Made by a program: the position numbers and the translations under genes | Shown: one piece after another, positions 55,250 to 63,778 of the stretch | How the letters are laid out: each line of letters opens with the position of its first letter | Position numbering within the stretch: position 1 is the first letter of the stretch | NCBI RefSeq assembly: GCF_007830445.1 | Contig: NZ_VLKR01000003.1 | Span: forward strand, 186,001 to 250,000 | DNA: 64,000 nt | Reading direction: 5' to 3' | From: Sphingobacterium siyangense | Lineage (GTDB): Bacteria > Bacteroidota > Bacteroidia > Sphingobacteriales > Sphingobacteriaceae | The notes under the pieces: generated by a model | What the model was told of the DNA's origin: nothing | The model's database searches: none | Seen by the model: the letters and a program-made list of their open reading frames with translations, nothing else

Positions 55250-57175
55250 ATGCTCAGTAAAGTCAATATAGTGCCACGGTGGATCATTTTTTTATTGGAC
55301 ATCTTTAGTGTTTCCATCGCTTATCTCCTCGCAAATGTTATTTACTATGATTTTAACTTCGATTTTCTGCTCGACATTGATTTTAGCATTCGTTACATTT
55401 TATTTATAGCCATATGTTCTTTATCATTCTATCTCTTCAAGATGTATACTGGGATAGTTCGTTACACGAGCGCTATCGATTCAATACGTATATTATCAAC
55501 GATAACATTTAGTGTTTTCGTTCTCCTGGTTATAAAATTAGTGATCCAAGCAAACGAGATAGAGCGAAACATTCCAACTGCACTCATTATCTTCTTTGCA
55601 CTCTTCTCCTTTCTTATTTTAACCGTATATAGAACAATTATTAAAATTTTCTTTCTATACACCAAAAAAGTCAATGGATCCAGAAAAAAGACACTGATCT
55701 ACGGTGCCGGTGACTTGGGAATTGCTGTAAAAAGAACTTTAGACCATGATGTACGATCCAAAAATGCTATTGTTGGATTCTTAGATGATAATGAACAAAA
55801 AATCAACAAGGTAATTGATGGGACCAAAATATATTCCTCGCAGAAGTTCAGCCATCTGATCAATACATTAAATGTTGAGGAGGTTATCATCGCTTCGCAC
55901 AACATTCCTTCGGACCGTAAAAATGAAATTACAGATGTTGCGCTCGAAAAAAATGTCAACATATTAACGCTCCCTCCTGTTAAAAAGATCATGAATGGTG
56001 ATCTTAACCCCAATCAGATCCAAAAAATAAAAATTGAAGATTTACTAGAAAGGGAGCCGATTAAGATTAACGACGATCACATCCTAAGCCAAACGAGAGG
56101 TAAAAGAATCTTAGTTACTGGGGCAGCAGGCTCCATAGGTAGTGAGATTGCATCCCAATTGGGAAAATACGAGCCTCAGATGATTATCCTTTGTGACCAA
56201 GCGGAGTCCCCGTTACACAATCTCCAACTTGACCTTCAAGATGAATTTCCAAATCAAGTTTATCATACTTATATAGCAGACGTCCGAAGTACAAAAAGGA
56301 TGCAATTACTTTTTGATACTTTCAAGCCGCATTATGTATATCATGCGGCAGCATACAAACATGTGCCAATGATGGAAAACCATCCTTTGGAAGCAGTACA
56401 GACCAATGTCATGGGTACTAAGAATCTAGCAGATTTAGCCGTGGAATTTCAAGTTGAAAAATTTGTTTTTGTCTCTACCGATAAAGCTGTCAACCCCACT
56501 AATATCATGGGAGCGACAAAGCGTATCGCAGAAATTTATGTACAATCGTTAAACAATCATTTGGAAAATTCCTTAGGGGCAACTGTGCACACCAAATTTA
56601 TCACAACCCGCTTTGGCAATGTCTTAGGCTCCAATGGATCAGTTATCCCTCGATTCAGAGATCAGATTCAAAAAGGTGGTCCTGTAACAGTTACGCATCC
56701 AGAAATTACGCGGTATTTTATGACCATTCCCGAAGCATGTCGACTAGTCCTTGAAGCTGGAACAATGGGACAAGGTGGCGAAATTTTTGTATTTGATATG
56801 GGTAAATCTGTAAAAATAGTTGAGTTAGCTAAAAAAATGATTCGTCTTTCAGGATTTAAACCGAATGAAGATATTGAAATAAAATTCACTGGATTAAGAC
56901 CTGGTGAAAAACTATATGAGGAGTTATTAAATGATTTGGAGAATACCTTGCCGACGCACCACGAAAAGATCATGATCGCCAAAGTCAGAGAAAATAATTA
57001 TGATATTGTAAGTATAAAAATCGAAGAATTACAACAGCGTTTAGCGACACAAAACAAAAACGAAGTGGTGTATCAAATGAAAATTATTGTACCTGAATTC
57101 AAAAGTAAAAATTCCATCTACGAACAGCTAGACAAGGAAATTGAACTATCGAATGAGTCGGAAAACCAAAGTTAA
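55250..57175 (+). CDS. Membrane-anchored nucleotide-sugar 4,6-dehydratase (CapD/FlaA1-like)
   Basis: 641 residues. Four membrane segments in the first ~150 residues, a CoA-binding-like Rossmann domain (YGAGDLGIAVKR), then an SDR domain with GAAGSIGSEIASQL, YHAAAYKHVPMMENHPLEA and STDKAVNPTNIMGATKRIAE (catalytic Met/Lys in place of Y-x3-K, as in CapD/WbpM). Expected to make a 4-keto-6-deoxy sugar (or epimer) for capsule, O-antigen or glycan modification. No other polysaccharide genes adjacent. Confidence 0.92.
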   Translation: MLSKVNIVPRWIIFLLDIFSVSIAYLLANVIYYDFNFDFLLDIDFSIRYILFIAICSLSFYLFKMYTGIVRYTSAIDSIRILSTITFSVFVLLVIKLVIQANEIERNIPTALIIFFALFSFLILTVYRTIIKIFFLYTKKVNGSRKKTLIYGAGDLGIAVKRTLDHDVRSKNAIVGFLDDNEQKINKVIDGTKIYSSQKFSHLINTLNVEEVIIASHNIPSDRKNEITDVALEKNVNILTLPPVKKIMNGDLNPNQIQKIKIEDLLEREPIKINDDHILSQTRGKRILVTGAAGSIGSEIASQLGKYEPQMIILCDQAESPLHNLQLDLQDEFPNQVYHTYIADVRSTKRMQLLFDTFKPHYVYHAAAYKHVPMMENHPLEAVQTNVMGTKNLADLAVEFQVEKFVFVSTDKAVNPTNIMGATKRIAEIYVQSLNNHLENSLGATVHTKFITTRFGNVLGSNGSVIPRFRDQIQKGGPVTVTHPEITRYFMTIPEACRLVLEAGTMGQGGEIFVFDMGKSVKIVELAKKMIRLSGFKPNEDIEIKFTGLRPGEKLYEELLNDLENTLPTHHEKIMIAKVRENNYDIVSIKIEELQQRLATQNKNEVVYQMKIIVPEFKSKNSIYEQLDKEIELSNESENQS

Positions 57176-57199
57176 TTCACTTTAAAATTTGCAAAACAC

Positions 57200-57229
57200 T
57201 TGCAAATTTGCTCGAAAAGTGTATTTTTG
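57200..57229 (+). promoter_or_regulatory. Promoter of the TPR membrane-protein gene
   Basis: -33 TTG (57200-57202), 19-base spacer, -7 TATTTTTG (57222-57229), 24 bases before ATG 57254. Confidence 0.65.
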
Positions 57230-57253
57230 CAATCCATATTTTACTGATTAGTA

Positions 57254-57925
57254 ATGTCTAAAAACACAAATAATACAAATCAAGGTTTCAAACCTTCAAA
57301 AGGATCTTTTTTTCAAGATAACCAAAAAAGTGTAGTGTTCATTTTAGGTGGTATCGTTGTATTGATCTTACTTTATTTTGGATATCAAAAGCTGTATCTA
57401 GATCCAAGAGCAGAAGAAGCTTCGAACCGTATGTACAAAGCAGAACAGCTTGCTACAATTGATTCTTTACAAAGTAAAGCAATCATGGGCGATGGTGCGT
57501 TTCTTGGATTTAAACAAATTGCGGACGAGTATTCCAATACAAAATCTGCAAATATTGCAAACGCCTATTTAGGAGGTTTATATTTGCGGCAAGGTAAATT
57601 CGATGAAGCTGCGAAAGCGCTTGAAAAATATGCTCCAACAGGAAGCCAAATTCTAGACCCACTCGTAATTGGTTTAACAGGTGATGCTTTTTCAGAGTTA
57701 AAAGACTACAAAAAAGCCGCTGATTACTACAAGCAAGCTTCTGAAAAATCAAGCAACTCGTATACAACTCCACTCTTTTTGAAAAAACTAGGACTTGTAT
57801 ATGAAGCACAAAATGACTATAAAAGTGCAGAGACTGCTTACAAGAAGATTAAAACAGATTTTCCAGAGAGCCAAGAAGCTTCAACAATTGATGGTTTATT
57901 GGGTCGTGTACAAGCACATTTATAA
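57254..57925 (+). CDS. Membrane-anchored TPR protein
   Basis: 223 residues. Polar N-terminus, one membrane segment (~26-45), then three or four TPR units (ANAYLGGLYLRQGKFDEAAK, DAFSELKDYKKAADYYKQAS, GLVYEAQNDYKSAETAYKKI). Similar to YfgM-type proteins, which anchor by one helix and bind the Sec machinery; equivalence is inference. Monocistronic with own promoter and terminator. Confidence 0.82.
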   Translation: MSKNTNNTNQGFKPSKGSFFQDNQKSVVFILGGIVVLILLYFGYQKLYLDPRAEEASNRMYKAEQLATIDSLQSKAIMGDGAFLGFKQIADEYSNTKSANIANAYLGGLYLRQGKFDEAAKALEKYAPTGSQILDPLVIGLTGDAFSELKDYKKAADYYKQASEKSSNSYTTPLFLKKLGLVYEAQNDYKSAETAYKKIKTDFPESQEASTIDGLLGRVQAHL

Positions 57926-57948
57926 GAGAATAATTGTAAAAGTATAAT

Positions 57949-57979
57949 AAAAAGAGGCCATTTGATAGCCTCTTTTTTT
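57949..57979 (+). terminator. Rho-independent terminator of the TPR gene
   Basis: 10-bp stem AAAAAGAGGC/GCCTCTTTTT (57949-57958 with 57968-57977), 9-base loop, T run. It overlaps the -33 region of ribH. Confidence 0.85.
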
Positions 57980-58005
57980 GTGACCATCTAAAATCACTAT
58001 CTTTG
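57977..58005 (+). promoter_or_regulatory. Promoter of ribH
   Basis: -33 TTTG (57977-57980), 17-base spacer, -7 TATCTTTG (57998-58005), eight bases before ATG 58014. The -33 shares bases with the T tract of the preceding terminator. Confidence 0.6.
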
Positions 58006-58013
58006 TTACTATT

Positions 58014-58502
58014 ATGGCAAGTAGCATTAAAAATTTATCCGACTTTTCGCACATCCAGGTTGCGGATGCAAGTCCATTCAAATTTGCAATCGTTGTTGCA
58101 CAATGGAATGCAGAAATTACAGGTGCATTATTGAATGGTGCAATAAAGGGCTTGGAAGAGCATGGCGCTAAGGAAAACAACATCCAAGTCATAGAGGTTC
58201 CTGGAAGTTTCGAATTAATTTCAGGAGCAGACCTCGCATTCAGAAACCAGGGTTTTGACGCTGTTATCTGTTTAGGTTGCGTCATTCAGGGGGAGACCAG
58301 ACACTTCGATTTTATCTGCGATGCAGTTACAAATGGTATTGCCAATGTAGGGCTCAAATATAATAAACCAGCTGTTTTTGGCGTATTAACAACGGACAAC
58401 CTTCAGCAAGCATTGGATCGTGCCGGAGGGAAACATGGTAATAAAGGTGAAGAAGCTGCTATTACAGCAATACAAATGGCTCATATTGCCAAAAAATTCT
58501 AG
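58014..58502 (+). CDS. ribH: 6,7-dimethyl-8-ribityllumazine synthase
   Basis: Penultimate riboflavin enzyme, 162 residues, forms icosahedral shells. Motifs: VAQWNAEITGALLNGA, VIEVPGSFELISGAD, CLGCVIQGETRHFDFICDAVTNGI (phosphate and catalytic His) and VFGVLTTDNLQQALDRAGGKHGNKG. Monocistronic; strong terminator follows. Confidence 0.97.
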   Translation: MASSIKNLSDFSHIQVADASPFKFAIVVAQWNAEITGALLNGAIKGLEEHGAKENNIQVIEVPGSFELISGADLAFRNQGFDAVICLGCVIQGETRHFDFICDAVTNGIANVGLKYNKPAVFGVLTTDNLQQALDRAGGKHGNKGEEAAITAIQMAHIAKKF

Positions 58503-58584
58503 TTTGGTATTAATTTTGCCTACCATTCAATGATGAAAAGTATTACTGAGCACGACTTATTACTCAGGTACTTATATTTTAAAC

Positions 58585-58636
58585 AAATCGATTAATAAAA
58601 TATTCAGTTATCTTATTAATCGATTTTTATTTTTTC
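58585..58636 (+). terminator. Rho-independent terminator of ribH
   Basis: Perfect 14-bp inverted repeat (58585-58598 with 58613-58626; core AATCGATTAATAA) followed by T-rich sequence. About 80 bases after the ribH stop. Confidence 0.8.
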
Positions 58637-58789
58637 ACTAGAATAAATTGTTATTGAATTGTCTTGATTGTAGTGTAAATCGGTTATACAACAGTCGGTA
58701 GTTTTATAGACAATGACGCAATGATGAAGTTTCATGGGATCAATTTTGATACGAATTACTTGATGATTGTTTCTTTAAAAAATAGGATT

Positions 58790-59530
58790 ATGAAAACATT
58801 ATCGAATGTACTCTTGGTCGTTATACTGACGTTATTTTGTCAGTTGGATCTAGTGGCACAAGACGATAGTCTAAACAAGCAGATTTGGCAAAGTATCGGT
58901 GGCCAGGAAAAATGGGATTCTTTGCAGTTTTTGGCTTTCTCAGCAAAGGGAAATACCATCTCAGACCAGTTGTCAAACGACGAACGAAAGTTCCTGTTCA
59001 ATAGAACAACTGGAGCATGTCGATTTGATGGCTATAAGGGAACGGATCAGGTGACCTACCTGTTTAATTTTAAAAACCCAGGGTCAGACAAACTCTTTAT
59101 TGGAGGGAATTTATCTACAGATGGGCCAGAGCTAAAGAAATCAATTAAAAATCAGCTATTTTCGGATCTCAATCTGCTACTTTTGCCTACCTTGATCGGA
59201 CAGAAGAATGTGCAGCTGAAAAGCCAGAAGGAAAGTTTCAGTGCTGGACAGAAATTAACGATAGCAAATATCAGCTCGTCAGCCCCTATCTTTGGTTCAA
59301 AGATTGATGGTTTGCTTTATATTGATCAAAATACTGGTGAGATTGTGCGTTACGAATACACAGATAAGGGCGAAAAAAACACTTATGAAGTGAGCAAATA
59401 TAAGGAGATTGGCGACGGGATACGTTTACCCAGTTTCTTCAATTCCACAAGCAATGACCAAAAGAGTTGTATATTCTCCTCTATTTCATCTTTTGTACAG
59501 GTAGAACAGAAAAAATTTACAGAACTATAA
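58790..59530 (+). CDS. Exported protein of unknown function
   Basis: 246 residues. ATG 58790 opens a signal peptide (~1-24, ending LVAQ); the longest frame adds 23 residues without a signal. Mature part is beta-rich (FNRTTGACRFDGYKGTDQVTYLF, GLLYIDQNTGEIVRYEYTDKG), resembling LolA-like lipid-binding exported proteins in pattern but without a firm match. One base separates it from ytxJ, so they are co-transcribed. Confidence 0.68.
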   Translation: MKTLSNVLLVVILTLFCQLDLVAQDDSLNKQIWQSIGGQEKWDSLQFLAFSAKGNTISDQLSNDERKFLFNRTTGACRFDGYKGTDQVTYLFNFKNPGSDKLFIGGNLSTDGPELKKSIKNQLFSDLNLLLLPTLIGQKNVQLKSQKESFSAGQKLTIANISSSAPIFGSKIDGLLYIDQNTGEIVRYEYTDKGEKNTYEVSKYKEIGDGIRLPSFFNSTSNDQKSCIFSSISSFVQVEQKKFTEL

Positions 59531-59531
59531 T

Positions 59532-59870
59532 ATGATTAATTGGATAGAATTAAATACAGAAGAACAGCTACAGGAGCTTTATCAATCCGATAAAGTTGTA
59601 GCCATCTTTAAACATAGCACGACTTGTGGTATTAGCAATATGGCTAAGCGTAGTCTTGAGCGTATGTCTGCTACTTCAGACCATGATTATGCGATTTATC
59701 TTTTAGACCTTTTGCGTTACCGCCCACTATCGAATGAGATTGCCCAACGTTGGAATGTAGAACATCAATCACCTCAAATACTGATTGTTGAAGGAAAAGA
59801 CAGTTTATATGACGCTTCACATGGTGATATCCAATTTGATGAGATAGAACAATACCTAACGGCAATTTGA
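59532..59870 (+). CDS. ytxJ: Bacillithiol-system redox protein YtxJ (monothiol bacilliredoxin-like)
   Basis: 112 residues, thioredoxin fold. The active site is FKHSTTCGISNMAKRS, a single Cys as in YtxJ (DUF2847). HQSPQILIVEGKDSLYDASHG completes the family. In species with bacillithiol it removes that thiol from proteins. Coupled to the upstream exported protein. Confidence 0.9.
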   Translation: MINWIELNTEEQLQELYQSDKVVAIFKHSTTCGISNMAKRSLERMSATSDHDYAIYLLDLLRYRPLSNEIAQRWNVEHQSPQILIVEGKDSLYDASHGDIQFDEIEQYLTAI

Positions 59871-59912
59871 CATAATAGGCCATAACTGCTATTCAATAAA
59901 AATAGTTAGCAT

Positions 59913-59966
59913 AAAATATCCCAAGCAATCTTCAACATGTATTGTATTGATCACTTGGGATATTTT
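59913..59966. terminator. Terminator between convergent ytxJ and asparaginase genes
   Basis: 13-bp perfect stem (59913-59925 with 59954-59966; core TATCCCAAG/CTTGGGATA), loop of 28 bases, A- and T-rich flanks; serves both strands. Confidence 0.7.
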
Positions 59967-59991
59967 ATGAAGCTGAAAACAGCTGAATTGG

Positions 59992-61041
59992 CTACTTATA
60001 AATTTCTACTGTTATTTTACCGTCTTTAGTCACCGTACCCCGATACATGCCGGCGGTATTAAAAGGCATAGCAACATGTCCATTTTTATCCAATGCGATC
60101 ATGCCGCCATTACCGCCCATTTCACCAATCCGATCGATTACTTGCCTGCTCGCTTGATCAACACGTTCACCTTTATATTCCATTAAAGCCGACACCGAAT
60201 ATGCCGCCACGGTGCGGATGTAATATTCACCCCATCCAGTGCAGGAAACAGCACAGGTATTATTGTTCGCATACGTTCCAGCTCCAATAATTGGCGAATC
60301 TCCGACCCGCCCAAACTTCTTGTTTGTCATCCCTCCCGTGGACGTGCCCGCTGCCAAGTTACCTGCCTTATCTAATGCAACACACCCTACTGTACCGAAT
60401 TTAGCATCTTTATTGATGATGCCTAAGCGTGAGCTTTGTTTTTGATCGTGATCTAGTTGTGTTCGTGTACTGTCATCCTTGCTCACTTTCTGCAGAGCTT
60501 CCCAACGTGCTTCCGTCCAAAAATAAGAAGGGTCTACAATGGTCAATCCCACTTGCTTCGCAAACTCTTCGGCACCTTTACCCACCATCATAACATGCTC
60601 AGATTTTTCCATCACCGCCTTGGCTGCCGAGATTGGATTTCTGATCGTCGTCACTCCTGCAACGGCGCCTGCGGCCAAGGATTTACCTTCCATGATGGAG
60701 GCATCCAGTTCGTTATGTCCGTCATGTGTAAAAACCGCTCCTTTCCCTGCATTAAACAAGGGTGAGTCTTCCATAACATGGATAGCAGATTCGACGGCTT
60801 CCAAACTGGATTTACCTTCTTGCAACTTTTGATAGCCCATACGAAGCGCTTGCTCCAAGACGATCCTATAAGCTTGCTCCATCGAATCTGTCATATTCTT
60901 TTTCAAGATCGTCCCCGCTCCACCATGGATCGCCAAAACAAATTTTTCCTCCGTCATGGCCACAGGTTTTTTATACGATTTACAGGAAATTGCCAACAGG
61001 CTTCCCACAATTATCATGGCGCATATCTTGAGGTTATTCAT
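59992..61041 (-). CDS. Isoaspartyl peptidase / L-asparaginase lipoprotein (Ntn hydrolase)
   Basis: 349 residues. Start ATG 61039-61041 gives a lipoprotein signal with lipobox LAISC (~Cys 20); the longer frame adds 12 residues and hides it. The Ntn fold shows AIHGGAGT, ELDASIMEG, the autocleavage site before catalytic Thr in FGTVGCVALD, and TSTGGMTNKKFGRVGDSPIIGAGTYA. Splits isoaspartyl or asparagine residues outside the cytoplasm. It overlaps the end of the S4 gene by 8 bases. Confidence 0.92.
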   Translation of the reverse strand: MNNLKICAMIIVGSLLAISCKSYKKPVAMTEEKFVLAIHGGAGTILKKNMTDSMEQAYRIVLEQALRMGYQKLQEGKSSLEAVESAIHVMEDSPLFNAGKGAVFTHDGHNELDASIMEGKSLAAGAVAGVTTIRNPISAAKAVMEKSEHVMMVGKGAEEFAKQVGLTIVDPSYFWTEARWEALQKVSKDDSTRTQLDHDQKQSSRLGIINKDAKFGTVGCVALDKAGNLAAGTSTGGMTNKKFGRVGDSPIIGAGTYANNNTCAVSCTGWGEYYIRTVAAYSVSALMEYKGERVDQASRQVIDRIGEMGGNGGMIALDKNGHVAMPFNTAGMYRGTVTKDGKITVEIYK

Positions 61042-61444
61042 CTTCCTTCTCCCACCATTCTGAAGATTGTAAATCATCTATCTCACGACGGTCTTTTTTC
61101 GTAGGGCGCCCTGTACCGCGGTCGCGTTTTAGGACAGGAGCATGAAATACGGATTTAAACCCTACAGTTTCTTCAACAGGTGTTTGATCCTCGTAGAATT
61201 GAATAGCAGTCTTGGCGTCAACACGACGTTCCAAAAGACCTGTCACCATCACCACTTTTTTCTCAATTCCCTTTTGGACATGGTATACATCTCCGATCTT
61301 AACTTCATAAGAGGGTTTTATATTTTGGCCTTTTAGTTTCACCCGACCTGCCTTACAGGCCTCTGTTGCCAAAGTTCTTGTCTTAAATAAGCGAATTGAC
61401 CACAAATATTTATCAATTCTCAATTTTTCTGATGTTCCAGCCAT
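61034..61444 (-). CDS. S4-domain RNA-binding protein (Hsp15-like)
   Basis: 136 residues. N-terminal S4 fold LRIDKYLWSIRLFKTRTLATEACKAGRVKLKGQ (in parts, ~8-40) followed by a basic linker and a charged C-terminus (KRDRGTGRPTKKDRREID). In E. coli the homologue Hsp15 rescues stalled 50S-peptidyl-tRNA. Promoter TATTTTTG only four bases upstream of ATG. Confidence 0.88.
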   Translation of the reverse strand: MAGTSEKLRIDKYLWSIRLFKTRTLATEACKAGRVKLKGQNIKPSYEVKIGDVYHVQKGIEKKVVMVTGLLERRVDAKTAIQFYEDQTPVEETVGFKSVFHAPVLKRDRGTGRPTKKDRREIDDLQSSEWWEKEDE

Positions 61445-61448
61445 AATA

Positions 61449-61456
61449 CAAAAATA
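61449..61456 (-). promoter_or_regulatory. -7 element of the S4 gene
   Basis: TATTTTTG on the minus strand, four bases before ATG 61444; leaderless arrangement. Confidence 0.5.
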
Positions 61457-61659
61457 ATTATATTTTTAGAACCATTATAACCAAAAGCAATTATGGAAAA
61501 TTCCTATTAAACTGAGTACAATTATTAAAACGTCTTTCATCCGTTCGCCGGAAGAGTTTAAGAGCTAATTGCGGAGAAGTTGTCATCAAATCCATACCAA
61601 CTCCTGACTGCAAGCGGGTTGTTAAAACAATGTCTGTAGCATGAGTGCACCTTAAAAAG

Positions 61660-61703
61660 GTGGACTCAACGTGGACTCACTGTGCACACACTGTGGTTGG
61701 AGT
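61660..61703. repeat. Four tandem 11-bp units
   Basis: Units GTGGACTCAAC, GTGGACTCACT, GTGCACACACT and GTGGTTGGAGT stand head to tail with no gaps. The first two differ at two positions; the fourth matches the consensus at six. The period is the same as at 11219-11306, with a different unit sequence. Confidence 0.75.
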
Positions 61704-61772
61704 CAGAAGTTGATCATAATTTGGTAGGCTGTTGTTATCAGGAAAGTCTATTGCAAGGAACAATGGATAAAG

Positions 61773-61803
61773 TTGTTTTTAAGTCCAACTTTATCTAAGT
61801 TTG
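61773..61803 (+). promoter_or_regulatory. Promoter of dapD
   Basis: -33 TTG (61773-61775), 20-base spacer, -7 TAAGTTTG (61796-61803), 40 bases before ATG 61844. Confidence 0.65.
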
Positions 61804-61843
61804 TACATCAAAATAAACTAATTCAAATAAGAAAATAAATAAT

Positions 61844-62662
61844 ATGGTAGAGCCACTTAAAAAACTGATTGAGGAAGCTTGGGAAGATAGGCAATTATTA
61901 GAATATAAAGAATATACAGAAGCCATCCGCGCTGTTATCATGAAATTAGATAGCGGTGAAATCCGCGTCGCTGAAATGATCGGTACAAGATGGCACGTCA
62001 ATGACTGGATTAAGAAAGCTGTTATTTTATATTTTCCAATCAATGATATGCGCGAAATGACTGCAGGTCCTTTTGTGTTTCATGATAAAATGAAATTAAA
62101 GACAGACTACAAGCACACTGGAGTACGTGTTGTACCAGGGGCTTCTGCTCGTTTAGGTGCATATTTGGCTAAAGGAGTGATTATGATGCCTTCTTACGTT
62201 AACATCGGTGCTTATGTAGACGAAGGTACCATGGTGGATACTTGGGCAACTGTTGGATCTTGTGCACAAATTGGTAAACATGTACATTTAAGTGGCGGCG
62301 TCGGAATTGGTGGCGTATTAGAGCCCGTACAAGCAGCTCCAGTTATTATTGAGGACAATGTTTTCATAGGTTCAAGAGCGATTGTAGTTGAAGGTATTCG
62401 TGTAGAAAAAGAGGCTGTATTGGGTGCTAATGTCGTATTGACAGCGTCAACAAAAATCATCGACGTTACGGGCCCCCAACCAGTAGAATATAAAGGTTAT
62501 GTACCTGCCCGCTCTGTTGTTATCCCGGGTTCTTACACCAAAAAATTTGCGGCAGGGGAATATCAAGTTCCTTGCGCTTTGATCATTGGTCAACGTAAAG
62601 AGTCTACAGACAAAAAGACTTCATTAAATGATGCACTACGTGATCATAATGTAGCTGTATAA
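61844..62662 (+). CDS. dapD: Tetrahydrodipicolinate N-succinyltransferase
   Basis: 272 residues; lysine/meso-diaminopimelate pathway. N-terminal helical domain, then hexapeptide-repeat beta-helix: VPGASARLGAYLAKGVIMMP, YVNIGAYVDEGTMVDTWATVG, CAQIGKHVHLSGGVGIGGVLEP, VFIGSRAIVVEGIRVEKEAVLG. Begins the dapD - tsaC-like - DUF4920 - folP transcript. Confidence 0.97.
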   Translation: MVEPLKKLIEEAWEDRQLLEYKEYTEAIRAVIMKLDSGEIRVAEMIGTRWHVNDWIKKAVILYFPINDMREMTAGPFVFHDKMKLKTDYKHTGVRVVPGASARLGAYLAKGVIMMPSYVNIGAYVDEGTMVDTWATVGSCAQIGKHVHLSGGVGIGGVLEPVQAAPVIIEDNVFIGSRAIVVEGIRVEKEAVLGANVVLTASTKIIDVTGPQPVEYKGYVPARSVVIPGSYTKKFAAGEYQVPCALIIGQRKESTDKKTSLNDALRDHNVAV

Positions 62663-62686
62663 AGTTAAAACTAGTATAAAGATAAG

Positions 62687-63265
62687 ATGAGTGCATTCGT
62701 AGATCGTGAGGATTTAAATAAGGCCTTGGAGACGTTAAAAAACGGCGGATTAATTCTATACCCCACCGACACCATTTGGGGGATAGGTTGTGATGCCACC
62801 AATCCTGATGCCGTGGAGAAAGTTTTCCAGCTGAAAGGAAGAGATAAATCCAAAAGTCTGATCGTCCTTTTACACAACGACAATCAATTGGCAAGTTATG
62901 TAAATGAAATCCCGGATGTGGCTTATCAACTTATTGAATACACTGAAAAACCCTTGACAATTGTCTATTCGAATGCCAAAAATCTTGCGCCCAATGCGAT
63001 TGCTGAGAACGGTTCAATTGGCATTCGAATTGTCAAGCACCCTTTTTGTGAACAACTTTTACAACGGTTTCGCAAACCGATAATTTCAACTTCAGCAAAT
63101 ATCAGTGGTGAACCAACGGCGAAAGATTTTGATGAAATATCTGATGCCATCAAAGATGGGGTAGATTATATTGTCGCCTATGACAGAGACGTAACAACAG
63201 ATGGAAAATCATCTACTGTCATGAAGCTGGATCCAAGTGGTAAATTTGAATTTATTAGAAAATAG
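62687..63265 (+). CDS. L-threonylcarbamoyladenylate synthase (Sua5/YciO/YrdC family)
   Basis: 192 residues; makes the activated intermediate for tRNA t6A37 from threonine, bicarbonate and ATP. YPTDTIWGIGCDATNPDAVEKVFQLKGRDKSK and STSANISGEPTAKDFDEI are signature regions. It lacks the C-terminal Sua5 domain, as expected for the TsaC form, though a YciO-like role cannot be excluded. 24 bases after dapD; its stop (63263-63265) is one base before the next ATG. Confidence 0.9.
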   Translation: MSAFVDREDLNKALETLKNGGLILYPTDTIWGIGCDATNPDAVEKVFQLKGRDKSKSLIVLLHNDNQLASYVNEIPDVAYQLIEYTEKPLTIVYSNAKNLAPNAIAENGSIGIRIVKHPFCEQLLQRFRKPIISTSANISGEPTAKDFDEISDAIKDGVDYIVAYDRDVTTDGKSSTVMKLDPSGKFEFIRK

Positions 63266-63266
63266 C

Positions 63267-63746
63267 ATGAAAAAGATCGTTTTATTTTTTGCATTAGCAT
63301 TTGCTGTTACCAATTTATCTTTCGCACAGCAAAAAGATATTCCTGCCGCCAAGCCTGGTGTAAAATATGGAAAAGAAATCTCTGCGTCCAATGCGATTTC
63401 AGTGGCAAAGCTTGAAAAAGAACTCACGCAAAAGAACGCATTCAACGGAAAGGTGACAGGTAAGGTCGTTGAGGTATGTAAGAAAAAAGGCTGTTTCATG
63501 ACCCTGCAACGGGAAGGCGAAGAGCCGATTACCGTCCGTTTTAAAGACTACGGATTCTTCATGCCAGCAGACATTGTCGGCAAAACGGTTGTTGTCGAGG
63601 GTATCGCAAAGAAAAAGGAAGTTTCTGTAGCATCGTTACAACATGCGGCAAAGGATCTTGGTAAATCACAGTCTGAAATAGACCAGATTACACAACCTAA
63701 AAAAGATATTAGCATTATTGCTGACGGTGTTTTGGTTGTCAAATAA
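63267..63746 (+). CDS. Exported DUF4920-family protein
   Basis: 159 residues. ATG 63267 begins a signal peptide ending SFAQ (~21), directly after the upstream stop; the longer frame would overlap that gene by ten codons. The mature part contains GKVVEVCKKKGCFMTLQREG and VRFKDYGFFMPADIVGKTVVVEG, the hallmark of this OB-like family; two Cys (~69 and 74) could bind metal or form a disulfide. Function unknown. Confidence 0.85.
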   Translation: MKKIVLFFALAFAVTNLSFAQQKDIPAAKPGVKYGKEISASNAISVAKLEKELTQKNAFNGKVTGKVVEVCKKKGCFMTLQREGEEPITVRFKDYGFFMPADIVGKTVVVEGIAKKKEVSVASLQHAAKDLGKSQSEIDQITQPKKDISIIADGVLVVK

Positions 63747-63778
63747 GACGCTCTCACACCAAACCTAGCATTGTTCTG

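Larger units (their letters stand above)
61445..61843. other. Divergent intergenic region before dapD (399 bases)
   Basis: It carries the S4-gene promoter at the left edge, the dapD promoter at the right and, between, a GC-richer tract including the 11-bp repeats at 61660-61703. No gene seen. Confidence 0.6.
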
